Assembly: GCF_019802345.1 (NCBI RefSeq)
Contig: NZ_JAINDZ010000001.1
Span: 1-64,000 of the forward strand
Reading direction: 5' to 3'
Length of the DNA: 64,000 bases
From: Methylosinus sp. Sm6
GTDB lineage: Bacteria > Pseudomonadota > Alphaproteobacteria > Rhizobiales > Beijerinckiaceae
Positions 25,846 through 35,800 of the stretch are shown here, one piece after another. The first letter of the stretch is position 1, and each line of letters starts with the position of its first letter. A model generated the notes under the pieces. That model was not told where the DNA came from. It did not search any database and saw only the letters and a program-made list of their open reading frames with translations. A program made the translations under genes and the position numbers.

Positions 25846-26087
25846 ATAGGGGGCGTTGCGGGGTCTCCCCGCAGAAGGGGTCGGCCGAGACCTTGGCTCG
25901 GCCGCAGGGGAAGGCCTTCCCCTCAGACTTCCGTATTCGGGGCCTATGTCGAGGCCACGGGTTTAATGACGCGCAGGGGTAGCTTTGTTTTGGAAAATGC
26001 GTTGGAAGGGGCACTTTATGCCCTCTGCGGCGCATTTTTTTCGACCGACAGGGCGGTCACCGGCTTTCGTCCTCAGAGAAGGATTTG

Positions 26088-26134
26088 TTGACAAATATGC
26101 GTCATAATGGCTATTTAATGCCCACTTTGACGCA
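26088..26134 (+). promoter_or_regulatory. Promoter and candidate AbiEi operator
   Basis: TTGACA at 26088-26093 and TATTTA at 26112-26117 (18-bp spacer) form a good sigma-70 promoter. A 7-bp inverted repeat, TGCGTCA at 26098-26104 and TGACGCA at 26128-26134, brackets the -10 element. AbiEi antitoxins are known to bind inverted repeats in their own promoter, so this is the likely autoregulatory site. Confidence 0.6.
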
Positions 26135-26150
26135 GAATCGCAGACTCACT

Positions 26151-26963
26151 ATGCAGCCTCGCCAGCACAAAACGGCCAGCTTCCTGTCGGCTCATCCGGT
26201 CTTCACCCGGGCGGAGTTTGCCGCGGCTTTTGGCCATCCTACGGGCGGGGCCAATGTTACGAGCCTTTTGCGGCATCATCTGCGGGCCGGCAACATCAAG
26301 CGCGTCAGTCGCGAGGTGTTTGCCGCAGTGCCCGCCCATCTGCCGGCGGAGCGGATGGTGATCGACCGCTTCGCCGCGGCGAGCAAGCTGCGTCTCGATG
26401 GCGTCTTGGGGTTTCACTCCGCCCTTGAGCTGCATGGCATAGCCTATTCCGAGTTCAACGAAGTCCAGCTCGTTAGCGCCGGGCGAACCGAACGCGTGGA
26501 TCTGCCGTTTGGCGCTTGCCGCTTCGTCACGCCGCCGAAGGCGTTGGCCGCGGCCGGCAAGCCCGACTACCTGACCATGACCATGGATCGACAGGGGGTG
26601 ACGGTCCGCGTGACCGCGGTCGAACGCACGGTCGTGGACGTCTTGCACCGGCCGGAACTCGCCGGCGGCGCCGAGGAAGTCCTGAGGTCGCTGGACTTGG
26701 TGCGCTATCTCGATCCGGCGAAGGTTGCCGACTATGTCGAACTGCTGGACAACCGCTCGCTCGCCTCCGTTTCCGGCTGGTGGCTCGAGAGGCGGCGCGG
26801 CGCGCTCGGCGTCGCCGACGACGTCCTGGCGCGCCTGCGAGCACGGCTTCCGCGATCGAAACACTATGCGCTGGGCGCTGAACCTGGTCATGCCGTGTTC
26901 GTCGAGCCGTGGCGCGTGCTTCTTCCGGCGCAGGCGGTCGACGCCGCCTTTGAAGGCGTCTGA
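26151..26963 (+). CDS. abiEi: AbiEi-type antitoxin (type IV toxin-antitoxin)
   Basis: A 270-residue protein starting MQPRQHKTASFLSAHPVF. The N-terminal winged helix (FTRAEFAAAFGHPTG, SLLRHHLRAGNIKRVSREVF) matches the AbiEi antitoxin/regulator domain. The C-domain contains LGFHSALELHGIAYSEFNEV and VTAVERTVVDVLHRPEL, the AbiEi_4 pattern. The protein should counter the AbiEii toxin and repress the operon. The ATG at 26151 is preferred because the promoter and operator lie just upstream of it. The stop overlaps the toxin start (TGATG). Confidence 0.9.
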   Translation: MQPRQHKTASFLSAHPVFTRAEFAAAFGHPTGGANVTSLLRHHLRAGNIKRVSREVFAAVPAHLPAERMVIDRFAAASKLRLDGVLGFHSALELHGIAYSEFNEVQLVSAGRTERVDLPFGACRFVTPPKALAAAGKPDYLTMTMDRQGVTVRVTAVERTVVDVLHRPELAGGAEEVLRSLDLVRYLDPAKVADYVELLDNRSLASVSGWWLERRRGALGVADDVLARLRARLPRSKHYALGAEPGHAVFVEPWRVLLPAQAVDAAFEGV

Positions 26964-27991
26964 TGGCCGCATCGCGAGAAACACTTCAGGGCATCGCGGC
27001 CGAGCGGCAGCTTCAGCCTGCGACACTGGAGCGGGTGATCCGGCTGATCGACATTCTCGATGCGTTTGGCGCAGACACGCTGATCGGGCCACGGATCGCC
27101 TTGAAGGGCGGCACGGCGCTCAACGTCTTCCATTCCGATCTGGACCGCCTCTCGGTCGATATCGACGTCAACTATGTCGGCGCGATCGAGAAAGAGCAGA
27201 TGGATGTCGATCGGCCGGGACTGGAGGACCGGATCGAGCGGCTGATGGAATCAAAGGGCTATGCCGCGCGGCGCGAGCCGTCCGAACACGCCGGCGGCAA
27301 ATGGATCTACCGTTATGCCTCCGCGCTCGGTGGAGCGGGAACCATCGAGATCGATATCAACTATCTCTACCGCGGTCCTCTCTACGGTGTGGATCGCATG
27401 TCCTCAGCGACAATCGGATCCTACCGAGCCACGAACGTGCCGGTTCTCGACATCCATGAGATCGTCGCCGGCAAGATGGTCGCGCTCGTCACGCGACGTA
27501 CGGCGCGTGATCTGTTCGATGCGCACCGGATCGTCGCCATGCCGGGGCTTGACTGGGCGAAGATTAAGGCGGCCACCTTGATGATCGGCGCGAGCGCCAG
27601 GAGCTTCGACTGGCGCACGGCCTCACCAGACGAGATCGGATGCGAGGTCGGCGACATCACCGGCAAGCTGACCATGTGCCTGCACGATCGGTATTTCGAT
27701 GCCTTTGGCGGCCCCGCGGCCTGGATCGAGAGCGTCACGGCCGAATGCCGGGAGAAGCTCGCGCCGCTGTTTCAGTTGACGGCCGGAGAGAGGGCGTTTC
27801 TGGACGGCGTGCTTGATCGGGGTGAGATCGATGCGTCCGCTCTGGAGGTGCCGGAAAACGTGCGCACCTCGATAGAAGCCAGTCCGGCCCTGCGATGGAA
27901 AGCACAGAATGTCAGAGCCTGGAAAGCCGGCGACAAGTCGCTGGTGCCACGCACGAAACGGGCACCGCGGCGCGAGAGGCAGAAATCATGA
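26963..27991 (+). CDS. abiEii: AbiEii-type nucleotidyltransferase toxin
   Basis: A 342-residue protein. The nucleotidyltransferase motifs are RIALKGGTALNVF (KGG) and RLSVDIDVNYVG (DxD, catalytic metal site), followed by TIEIDINYLYRGPLYGV and LDIHEIVAGKMVALVTRRTARDL in separate blocks, typical of AbiEii/AbiGii toxins. The toxin transfers nucleotides to a cellular RNA target and stops growth during phage infection, giving abortive infection. It is translationally coupled to abiEi by a TGATG overlap. The C-terminal tail is basic. It sits at the left border of the Druantia-like operon. Confidence 0.92.
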   Translation: MAASRETLQGIAAERQLQPATLERVIRLIDILDAFGADTLIGPRIALKGGTALNVFHSDLDRLSVDIDVNYVGAIEKEQMDVDRPGLEDRIERLMESKGYAARREPSEHAGGKWIYRYASALGGAGTIEIDINYLYRGPLYGVDRMSSATIGSYRATNVPVLDIHEIVAGKMVALVTRRTARDLFDAHRIVAMPGLDWAKIKAATLMIGASARSFDWRTASPDEIGCEVGDITGKLTMCLHDRYFDAFGGPAAWIESVTAECREKLAPLFQLTAGERAFLDGVLDRGEIDASALEVPENVRTSIEASPALRWKAQNVRAWKAGDKSLVPRTKRAPRRERQKS

Positions 27992-28189
27992 TCGGTGTTC
28001 AATGAATCCGCTCCAGAAAGCTGACCGCATTGGATGGGAATCACCTTGCCTCGTTGCTGGTGTTAATCAAGTTCGTGCAAACGGGGAACAAGGCGCGGCC
28101 ACTGCGCTCGCGCTGTTCCTGACCAAAGCGCGGCCTAGCTTTCTGCGGACGGCAGCTAAGCTGGGCGAGCTTGTTTGTAGCCTTGCCGC

Positions 28190-28195
28190 TACAAT
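28190..28195 (+). promoter_or_regulatory. Candidate -10 element upstream of the leader peptide and methyltransferase
   Basis: TACAAT is a good -10 box about 34 nt before the leader-peptide ATG. No good -35 is present at 17 bp; a TTGTTT lies 13 bp upstream. The 200 bp between abiEii and this site hold no other feature that I trust. Confidence 0.35.
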
Positions 28196-28228
28196 GCACT
28201 CAAAACGCGAATCGAGGGAGGGAAGGAT

Positions 28229-28294
28229 ATGAATGCGTGGGTCCGTGTAGTGGCGCGAATTCCTGGCCCCACACAAAAGAGTTCTGTCTTGTGA
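28229..28294 (+). CDS. Leader peptide (21 aa) coupled to the cytosine methyltransferase
   Basis: A very strong ribosome site (GGGAGGGAAGGAT) precedes the ATG at 28229. The peptide reads MNAWVRVVARIPGPTQKSSVL and its TGA overlaps the GTG start of the methyltransferase (GTGA). No comparable ribosome site lies before that GTG, so the methyltransferase probably depends on translation of this short frame. It may tune methyltransferase levels. Confidence 0.55.
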   Translation: MNAWVRVVARIPGPTQKSSVL

Positions 28295-29451
28295 CGATCA
28301 GAGCGATCTCGCTTTTTTGCGGCGCAGGCGGATTCTGCGAGGGAGCGCGGCTGGCCGGCTGGCAGGTGGTGTCGGCCGTGGAGTCCGATCCGCAGGCCTG
28401 CAGGACGCACGCGGCAAACTTCCCGGAAGTCCAGCTGCACGAGGGAGATATTGGCGGTTTCCTGAAGGGGCGAGGCCGCGCGCTCCCTGAGCAGCCGATC
28501 GACATCGTTTATGGCGGGCCGCCCTGCCAGGGCTTTAGCCAGATCGGCCCCCGCGACCTCTCGGACCCGCGCAATGCACTCTATAAGGAATTTGTCCGCA
28601 TATGTCGGACGGTAAAGGCGCGCGCCTTCGTGATGGAGAACGTGCCGAACATGGTCGCGATGAAGAACGGCCATTTCAAATCGAAGATTCTCTCGGCGTT
28701 TGCCTCCGCAGGCTATCGCCGGACAGCAATTGTTCCCGTCCTCGCATCCGACTTCGGCGTGCCGCAGGACCGCCGCCGCGTCTTCATATTCGGACTGAGA
28801 GATGACCAGGAATTCGAGGGGGACATCGCCGAAGCGGCAGCGGCGCTGCTAAACGGCCAGAAGGCGGGTGCGGTTGTAACAGTGCGCGAAGCGCTCTCGG
28901 ACCTCCCGCAAAAAGTCTCCGCCGATGACGGCCCGCTCCCATATCCGCGCAAGCCGCGGAATGGCTATTCCGCCTATCAGAAGCTGATGAGGCTGGATTG
29001 CGACCAGCCGCTGCTCTCTGCGCAGCAGAAGCGCCGCCGGCTGGAGACGGACGAGCTGTTCAACCATCACACGAAGGGAATCCAGGAGCGGCGCAAGGCC
29101 ATTCTTGCTGCGCTCAAGCCCGGCGCGAGAGGCGATTCCCTGCCTAAGGAACTCTGGAACGGCACGAGAGGCCATAAATGGCGCCGGCTCGATCCTGACA
29201 AGCCGTCCTACACCATCCTCGCGCAAATGCACCGCGACCTGTCCGAGTGGATTCACCCGAGCTACGACCGCTGGATCACCGTCCGCGAAGCCGCCCGGCT
29301 CCAGTCTTTTCATGACGGCTTCATATTTCATGGAAGCGAGTGGCAGCAGCTCAAGCAGGTGGGGAACGCTGTCCCTCCGTTGCTGGGCCTGGCTGTCGCG
29401 AGAGTAGCGGAAGGCCTTCTGGCGACGAGCCGCGCGCCGGCGAGCGGATAA
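28291..29451 (+). CDS. druM: C5-cytosine DNA methyltransferase (Druantia type II DruM-like)
   Basis: A 386-residue enzyme with all the core C5 motifs: ISLFCGAGGF (I, SAM), YGGPPCQGFSQIG (IV, catalytic Cys), AFVMENVPNM (VI), GVPQDRRRVFIFG (VIII) and LKQVGNAVPPLLG (X). The target-recognition region lies between VIII and IX. It methylates cytosine in an unknown sequence and probably marks self DNA for the downstream helicase system. GTG at 28291 is chosen from motif I spacing and the GTGA overlap with the leader peptide. First large gene of an operon whose layout matches Druantia type II. Confidence 0.92.
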   Translation: MTIRAISLFCGAGGFCEGARLAGWQVVSAVESDPQACRTHAANFPEVQLHEGDIGGFLKGRGRALPEQPIDIVYGGPPCQGFSQIGPRDLSDPRNALYKEFVRICRTVKARAFVMENVPNMVAMKNGHFKSKILSAFASAGYRRTAIVPVLASDFGVPQDRRRVFIFGLRDDQEFEGDIAEAAAALLNGQKAGAVVTVREALSDLPQKVSADDGPLPYPRKPRNGYSAYQKLMRLDCDQPLLSAQQKRRRLETDELFNHHTKGIQERRKAILAALKPGARGDSLPKELWNGTRGHKWRRLDPDKPSYTILAQMHRDLSEWIHPSYDRWITVREAARLQSFHDGFIFHGSEWQQLKQVGNAVPPLLGLAVARVAEGLLATSRAPASG

Positions 29452-29460
29452 CCATCAGCC

Positions 29461-31989
29461 ATGGCGGAGGGGCTCATTCTTCTGATCGTTGGGGCGGCAG
29501 CGGCTGTAGGCGGTCCAGCACTCGCGATCTGGCTGTGGGTGCGGCGCGGCCGCCCGGCGGCGCCGGCGCGAGATCATCATGGCTCGGGCGATCCCGCAGA
29601 GGCGCGCTTCGGCGCGCCGGCCGAGAGTCCTGGCGATGCTGCCGCGCTCGCCCCGGCAGACGCGAATCTGCCTCCCGACGGCCCGTCGGCGGATCACGAC
29701 GAAAAATCTATCCCCGATGGGCATTCGGATGTCGCGAGATCAGCTCCCGGCGCGGTCCGCGCACTGGACGCCGTCGTGCCGGATATGCTCGCCGACGTCG
29801 TCGTGGAGATGGATAGCGAATCGGGCGGTGAGCACGACCCGGAGATTCTCGCGGCACCGGTGAGTTCGGGGCCGGCGCCCGTTGCGGACGATGGAGCTAT
29901 CGCGGCGCCTCTCGCGGCGGCAGCGCTCGCTTTCCCGTCGGCGGACGTGACGGCCAAGGAGCTGTTCGCCGATCCAAGCCCCACATTGCGTGACGCTGTG
30001 GCACCGCCGCCCGGCCCGCAAGAGAGTGCGCCACCGGCTGAGCTCGCCGGTATCGTCGTGGAGACGGACAGAGATTCGTGTGGTGAACACGACCCGGAAA
30101 ATCCGCCTGCAGGGGCGAACGCCGAGCCGGCGCCCGTTGCGGAAGATAGAGGTCACGCGGCGCCACAGCGCGAGGCGGCGGCGTTTGCGGTCCAGCCCGC
30201 GGACGTGACGGCCATGGAGCTGTCCGCCGATCCCGGCCCCGACTTGGCAGACATTTCCGCGCCGCCGGTGGCCGGCCCGCAGGACGGTGCGCTGGGTGAA
30301 GCGGAGCATGAGGCTCTGGCTCCGTGCTCGACAGAGGAAGCCCGGCCGCAGGAACCCGCTCCTGACGACGAACCTCCGGAACCGGAGGCATGCAGCGGGT
30401 TCGCGCGCGAAGGCTGCGACACGATCGAAGAGGATGAAAGGACCGAGGGCGCGGGGTGCGCGGCTGCGGAGAGCGAACTGAATGCTGACGCGTCCGTGGT
30501 TTTGGCAGATCCGCCGAAGGACGATCTGGGGCTGGGGCCGCAGGCGGAGCCGGAACCGGAGCCGACGGTTGCCGATCTTCTCACGGATTCGACTTCCGAA
30601 GAGGAAGCTGGCGACGCCGCGAGGGCGGACGCGCCTGTGCGGACGCGGCAGCGCCGTTCGAACTCCGCTCAGCATCGGGATCGCCGCGGACAGCGAAGAG
30701 CACTTGCGCCGCAAGCGGCGCCGGGCTCGGAGCGGGCAGCGGCGGCCGAAGCTGCCCTTCGCACCCCGGCGGAGGCGAAGCTGCGGCTGATGCTTCATCC
30801 GATACGCCGCACGGCGACACTTTCCGCGGTTCTCGCCCGTCCTGCCAGCTACCCTGGCCGCATTACGCTTCTGCTCGGTGAAGGCGCAGAGGTTGGCGCC
30901 TACAGCGAGGACCGGTACGACGACGTCGACATCGAGTGGACGGCGGACCTGCTCTCGGGAGAGATCCGGCTCGATTGCGAAGAGGGCTATCAATGGCTTC
31001 GCAGCGGCCGGCGGATTCACATCTTCGGCGAGGTGGCCGACGAACCGGGGATTATCTCGGTCGGGTCTGCGGGCCTGCTGTCGCCAAGCACCATCATCTG
31101 CCGGTCCGAAGATGCCGCCGCGGTCCACGCAGCGGCGGAGGCATGCGGGTCGCCGGCGCTCGTGTCGTATGACCACTGGAGCGGGATTCCGGATGGCTGG
31201 ATGGTGCTCTCGGGCTACCGGCCGGCCCACGCAGCGGCGTCCGGGCTCGCAACAGGTCTGACGGTCCTGGATCCTGGTGTCGGATCGGAGATTCGGCTGT
31301 CGGGAGGCCTGCGTATTCGCTCAGCGTCGTTTGCGGAGGGAGACCCGCCGAGAATCGAGATCGCGCCGTTCCCAGCGGGGGCGACCGTTACGATCGATGG
31401 ACACCCGGCCGAGCAGGGCGAGGATGGCGCCTGGACCGCCGATGGGTGGGAGAGGCCGGGCGATCATCTTATCGATGTCGTGCCCGGACCCTCGGCGGCC
31501 TACCGGATCATCGAGGACCCTTGGACGAGGGACGGCTGGGAGGCCTGGGACGCGCACCCGGAGCGCTTCGGCGCTTCGGCGCGTGCGCCATGGGCCGTCG
31601 CCCAGGTCTGCGGCGCCGGGGTGTCAGGCCCCGGCGGAGAATATGTCGTGGCGGCCGAAGCGATGCTGTCCGTTGTCTGCCTTGGGCTTCGACGCGGCGC
31701 CGTCGCGCTCCGGGGACGGCCAGATGCGCCAGTCGCGGTGGGTCTGCTCGGAGAGCCCCCAGCATTCCTCATCTCCGCATCGGGACAGCGGCGGAGGCAG
31801 GGCCGGATTGCATGGCTCAGTCCACTACCGGCTGCGTCAGGCACGCGCGCGATCGATCCGCTATGGGTCGCCGAGGTGCGAAGCGCCTCCGCGAGAAGGC
31901 TTCCGCTCGATGGCGGCGGTGCGCCGGCTGAGGACGCATGGCGAAAGGCGCGAGAGCGGGCGCGCCGCCTCAAGAGGCCGCGCTCATGA
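29461..31989 (+). CDS. Membrane-anchored protein in the DruF position
   Basis: An 842-residue protein, not recognised by sequence beyond its position. Residues 5-27 are a single membrane segment (LILLIVGAAAAVGGPALAIW) followed by basic residues, so the rest faces the cytoplasm. Residues 40-430 are an acidic, Ala/Pro/Glu-rich linker containing two tandem repeats of about 78 residues (113-190 and 198-276) that share GEHDPE, PAPVA and PADVTA/SADVTA. Residues from about 440 form a folded domain with many beta-strand-like segments (RRTATLSAVLARPASYPG, YQWLRSGRRIHIFGEV). It overlaps the next gene by 4 bp. In Druantia type II this slot is DruF, of unknown function. Confidence 0.65.
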   Translation: MAEGLILLIVGAAAAVGGPALAIWLWVRRGRPAAPARDHHGSGDPAEARFGAPAESPGDAAALAPADANLPPDGPSADHDEKSIPDGHSDVARSAPGAVRALDAVVPDMLADVVVEMDSESGGEHDPEILAAPVSSGPAPVADDGAIAAPLAAAALAFPSADVTAKELFADPSPTLRDAVAPPPGPQESAPPAELAGIVVETDRDSCGEHDPENPPAGANAEPAPVAEDRGHAAPQREAAAFAVQPADVTAMELSADPGPDLADISAPPVAGPQDGALGEAEHEALAPCSTEEARPQEPAPDDEPPEPEACSGFAREGCDTIEEDERTEGAGCAAAESELNADASVVLADPPKDDLGLGPQAEPEPEPTVADLLTDSTSEEEAGDAARADAPVRTRQRRSNSAQHRDRRGQRRALAPQAAPGSERAAAAEAALRTPAEAKLRLMLHPIRRTATLSAVLARPASYPGRITLLLGEGAEVGAYSEDRYDDVDIEWTADLLSGEIRLDCEEGYQWLRSGRRIHIFGEVADEPGIISVGSAGLLSPSTIICRSEDAAAVHAAAEACGSPALVSYDHWSGIPDGWMVLSGYRPAHAAASGLATGLTVLDPGVGSEIRLSGGLRIRSASFAEGDPPRIEIAPFPAGATVTIDGHPAEQGEDGAWTADGWERPGDHLIDVVPGPSAAYRIIEDPWTRDGWEAWDAHPERFGASARAPWAVAQVCGAGVSGPGGEYVVAAEAMLSVVCLGLRRGAVALRGRPDAPVAVGLLGEPPAFLISASGQRRRQGRIAWLSPLPAASGTRAIDPLWVAEVRSASARRLPLDGGGAPAEDAWRKARERARRLKRPRS

Positions 31990-32852
31990 CCGACCGGGCC
32001 TTAGAATGGATGTCGTACCGCCGGTCGGGAAAAATCGGCGATCTGCCTGGCGAGCTGATCGGCACGGCGAGCGAACGCCGTTTCATCGACGACGCGGTGA
32101 TGCTTGGGCATGCCGAGTGGACCGCGCCCTATGCCTGGCAGATCGCGCCGCCGGTGCTTGCCGGCCTGCCAAGGGATGGCGGGATTGCGGCGGTCCTTTG
32201 CGGCGCGCGGACGCCGAAGCTTCTTGCCTGCCTCGCGGCGGCCTGCAGCGCTGCCGGAACGCACCTTAGCGCAGAAGAGCACGGCGTCCGGCCGGCAACG
32301 GTGACGGTGGTGGCCGAGTCTCCGGAGCTACTGGCAGACACTGCCGTCCGAGCGGGGATCCAGCTCCAAACCGAGGCCGCCATCCGGATTCTGGCCTGCA
32401 CGCCGTCAGTCCGCCAGTGGCCGCGCACGCCGTGCCCCATGGTGCAGGGGCGTGTCGAAACCGTCCGCCGCTTCTCCAGGTCTAAGATGCACTGGGTGTC
32501 GTCCACATTGGCGGAAGCAGCTGCCGCAAGCGCGGGCTTCTTCCGCATCCAGCGCGACTGGGACTGGGTAAGCCTGATCAAGAGCAGCCCACAGGATGCC
32601 GCTCTGATCGACGACCGTGCCGGACGCATGGCCGCTGCGGCGAAGTGCAAGGTGGTGCGATGGACAGCCGATAGCGGGACGCTGTCGCTCCCGGCGCAGC
32701 TCTATCCGCCGGGCATCATGGCGCGCGGCATGGCTCTGTGCAGTGGCGGGCTTCCGCGCTTCGATCGGGAAACTAGGCAGATTGCATTTGCTGGCGTCCG
32801 GCCAGAACACCTGAGACTGTTTCTCGCGCTCACGGGGCTGAGACTGATATGA
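31986..32852 (+). CDS. Protein of unknown function in the DruG position
   Basis: A 288-residue protein starting MTDRALEWMSYRRSGKI. It has recognisable helical and strand patterns (AVMLGHAEWTAPYAWQIA, PPVLAGLPRDGGIAAVLC, TVTVVAESPELLADTA) but no catalytic motif that I can name. Both ends overlap neighbours by 4 bp (ATGA), so it is translated in a fixed ratio with the protein before it and the helicase after it. The placement between a large membrane-anchored protein and a DruE-like helicase is that of DruG. Function unknown. Confidence 0.65.
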   Translation: MTDRALEWMSYRRSGKIGDLPGELIGTASERRFIDDAVMLGHAEWTAPYAWQIAPPVLAGLPRDGGIAAVLCGARTPKLLACLAAACSAAGTHLSAEEHGVRPATVTVVAESPELLADTAVRAGIQLQTEAAIRILACTPSVRQWPRTPCPMVQGRVETVRRFSRSKMHWVSSTLAEAAAASAGFFRIQRDWDWVSLIKSSPQDAALIDDRAGRMAAAAKCKVVRWTADSGTLSLPAQLYPPGIMARGMALCSGGLPRFDRETRQIAFAGVRPEHLRLFLALTGLRLI

Positions 32853-35800
32853 CCAATCCTATCCATACGTTCGACAGCCTGAAGAGCGCTTATCTCCGGT
32901 ATTTCGACAGCCCGTTCGATCTGCGCTTCGAGGACTTGGTTCAGGCGCGCCGCCGTCTCCTCGACCGCGACGGCGTCCTGTATCGCGAGCCGCTGATCGA
33001 ACCTCAGCCCGGCTACGTACTGAGCGGACATGATGTTCGTGCTGCGACCGCCAGCGTCCTTGGAGGAGTCGCGGGCTGGACACAGCAGCATATCGACGAT
33101 CTCGCGGGCGTTGCCGAGGAGGGGCTCTTTCTTCCGCGGGGCAGCGCGCCGATCGAGCTTTACCTGCACCAGGAGGCGATGCTCCGTTCGAGCGTCGCCG
33201 ATCAGTCGGATACCGTGATCCTGACCGGCACCGGCTCGGGCAAGACGGAGTCGATCTACCTTCCTGTCCTCGCCGCGATTGTCCGCGAGTCTGCTGGCTG
33301 GCCTGCCATTGCTCCCGCTCCGCGCAACGACTGGTGGTCGATGCCGCCACCGGCCGGCTCTCCTGCAAATCGTGTTTATCATCCGCGGATCTCGCAGCGG
33401 GCGCATGAGATGGGGAGCCGGCCGCCGGCGATCCGTGCGCTTGTTCTCTATCCGCTGAACGCGCTCGCCGAAGATCAGATGTCACGGCTCCGCCAGGCGC
33501 TTGATAGCGACCGGGTGCGCGCGTGGCTCGGCGCCAACCGCCCGGGGCACCGGTTTTGGTTTGGACGCTATACCGGCTGGACGCCAATCTCCGGAAGTCC
33601 GCAGCGGGACAACGCAGAAGCGGAACTGAGAACGGAGCTGCGCCGGCAGAGTTCGCTCGCCCAGCGCGTTGCCGGCACCGACGCACAGCGCTTCTTTCCC
33701 CGCTTTGACGGCGGCGAGATGTGGAGCCGGTGGGACATGCAGGATGCTCCGCCCGACATCCTGATCACCAACTACAGCATGCTGAACATCATGCTGATGC
33801 GCGATATCGAGGACCAAATATTCGCTGCGACGCGGCGCTGGCTTGAAGATCCCGCCAACGTGTTTCACCTCGTCGTCGACGAGCTCCACACCTACCGGGG
33901 CACACCCGGAACTGAGGTGGGATACATCCTCCGGGTTCTGTACGAGCGGCTTGGGCTGAACCCCGACCACCCGCAGCTCCGGATCCTCGCGTCGAGCGCC
34001 TCGCTCGGCGATGACGACGCCCGCGCCCAGGACTATCTGCGCCAATTCTTCGGGCGCTCGCGGCCCTTCACGCTCATTCGCGGTGGCGCTGAAGCCCTAG
34101 CCCCGGGTTCCGCGCACCGCCTCTCGGCGCTGGCCGGGCCTATCGAGCAGCTTGGAACCAGCATAGTATCGGCGTCCGAGGCGGACGTGGCGAATGCGGT
34201 TGCGGCCTTTGCGGCCACCGCGTCGCTGAGCCCGCCGGATGCGGCTCTTTCCGCGGGCCAGCAGCTCGGCGCGGCGCTGATCGAGGCAGGCGCTCCGGAG
34301 GCTATTCGGGCGGCCTGCAATGACGGGACCGATGCGAGCCCGACGGTCGTTCCGCAAACGATCGAGGCTCTGGCCGGATCGCTGTTTCCCGGAGAGCCAG
34401 GAGACCGCGCTGCGAGCGCTGCAGCCGCGCTCATCATGTCCCTGTCTGCGGCCGAGTCGGCTGCAGGCACGCCCCTTTTGCCGGCGCGTGTCCATCTGTT
34501 CTTCCGGAATGTTCAGGGCGTGTGGGCCTGCACCAACCCTGCGTGCAGCGGCGCGCATTGGAATGAGGCCAACATTCCGGTGGGCCGCCTGTTCGACCGT
34601 CCGACGACGACGTGCGGATGCGGCTCGCGCGTGCTGGAGATGCTCTATTGCGAGCCGTGCGGCGACATATTCCTTGGCGGATACCGGCGCTCTCTGGGGC
34701 AGAACAGCTGGTCCCTGGTGCCCGACGATCCCAACATCGAAAAGGCGCCTGACCACTCAGCGAACGACAGAACCTACGACAACTATGCCGTCTACTGGCC
34801 CGCACAGCTCGCCGACGGCACGCTTCGCCAGCCGCAGCGGGACACATGGACCCAGGAAGGGGTGCAGCGAAAATGGAGAATGGCGCGGTACGACCATCGT
34901 ACAGGCGAACTTGAGATCGCTCGCCGCAGCGCCGACGCCACGGGATGGATCTATCACGTCGCTGCCTTGCATCAGAACCCGGTGCCTCCTCGCGCGCTTG
35001 TTCCGAGCGCGCGCAACGAACGGCCGTCGGTCTGTCCGCATTGCGAGGCCGACTGGAGCCGGATGACCAGCTCCGCGCCGATCCGCACCCAGCGCACAGG
35101 CTTTCAAAAGGTCGCGCAGGTGCTTTCGGATTCGCTCCTGCGGGAGATTGCGCCTCCGGAGGTGCAGGCGGGACGTCCGGTCGAGGACCCGCGCCGCAAG
35201 CTGGTTCTCTTTTCGGACAGCCGGCAGGACGCGGCGAAACTCGCGGTCGGCGTTGCCAAGTCGCATTGGCTTGACGCTATTCGCCAGGCGCTCGTCGGCG
35301 GCATGGAGGATAGCACCAGGGCGGCGATTGCGTTCGAGCTCCAGGTGCAGGGAAGCATCTTGAGTCCGGAGGATGCCGCGCTTGCCAGCGTGTTTGCAAT
35401 CGGCCGGCAGCGGGAAGCAAACGCCATCCTCGCCTCGCGCATTCCCGCCATGGCCGCGATGCCGTCGGCGATTGGGGGGCTGACAATGCAGCAGCTCGCC
35501 GACCGGACTCTTGCGCATGCGCGGGCCGGGCTCTCGAAGGCAACGGATCTCGAGGAAGATGCGGCCCGGCGCCTGCTGATGACCGGCATGAATCCGGGCG
35601 GTGTGGACCGCAGCGTCATGTGGACGAATCTCGATGATCAGCGCGGCGAGTGGCAGCGGCTCTTCGACTGGGCGGTAGTGCCGCCGGTGTACCGTGCGGG
35701 CCTCAGCGGCGAGGAGAACGACCATCGCACGCGCATTCAGACTGCCGCGCGCGAGGCGGTCGCCGAATCCCTGTTCTCCGGCGGCCGGCGAGACCTTGAA

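Noticed and set aside
28002-28232. 76-codon plus-strand frame between abiEii and the methyltransferase
   Set aside because: No ribosome site and unremarkable composition; the strongest start in the region is the short leader at 28229.
29740-31230. 496-codon minus-strand frame opposite the DruF-position gene
   Set aside because: Arg-rich antisense translation of an acidic Ala/Pro/Glu-rich sequence; the plus strand has a membrane segment and operon overlaps.
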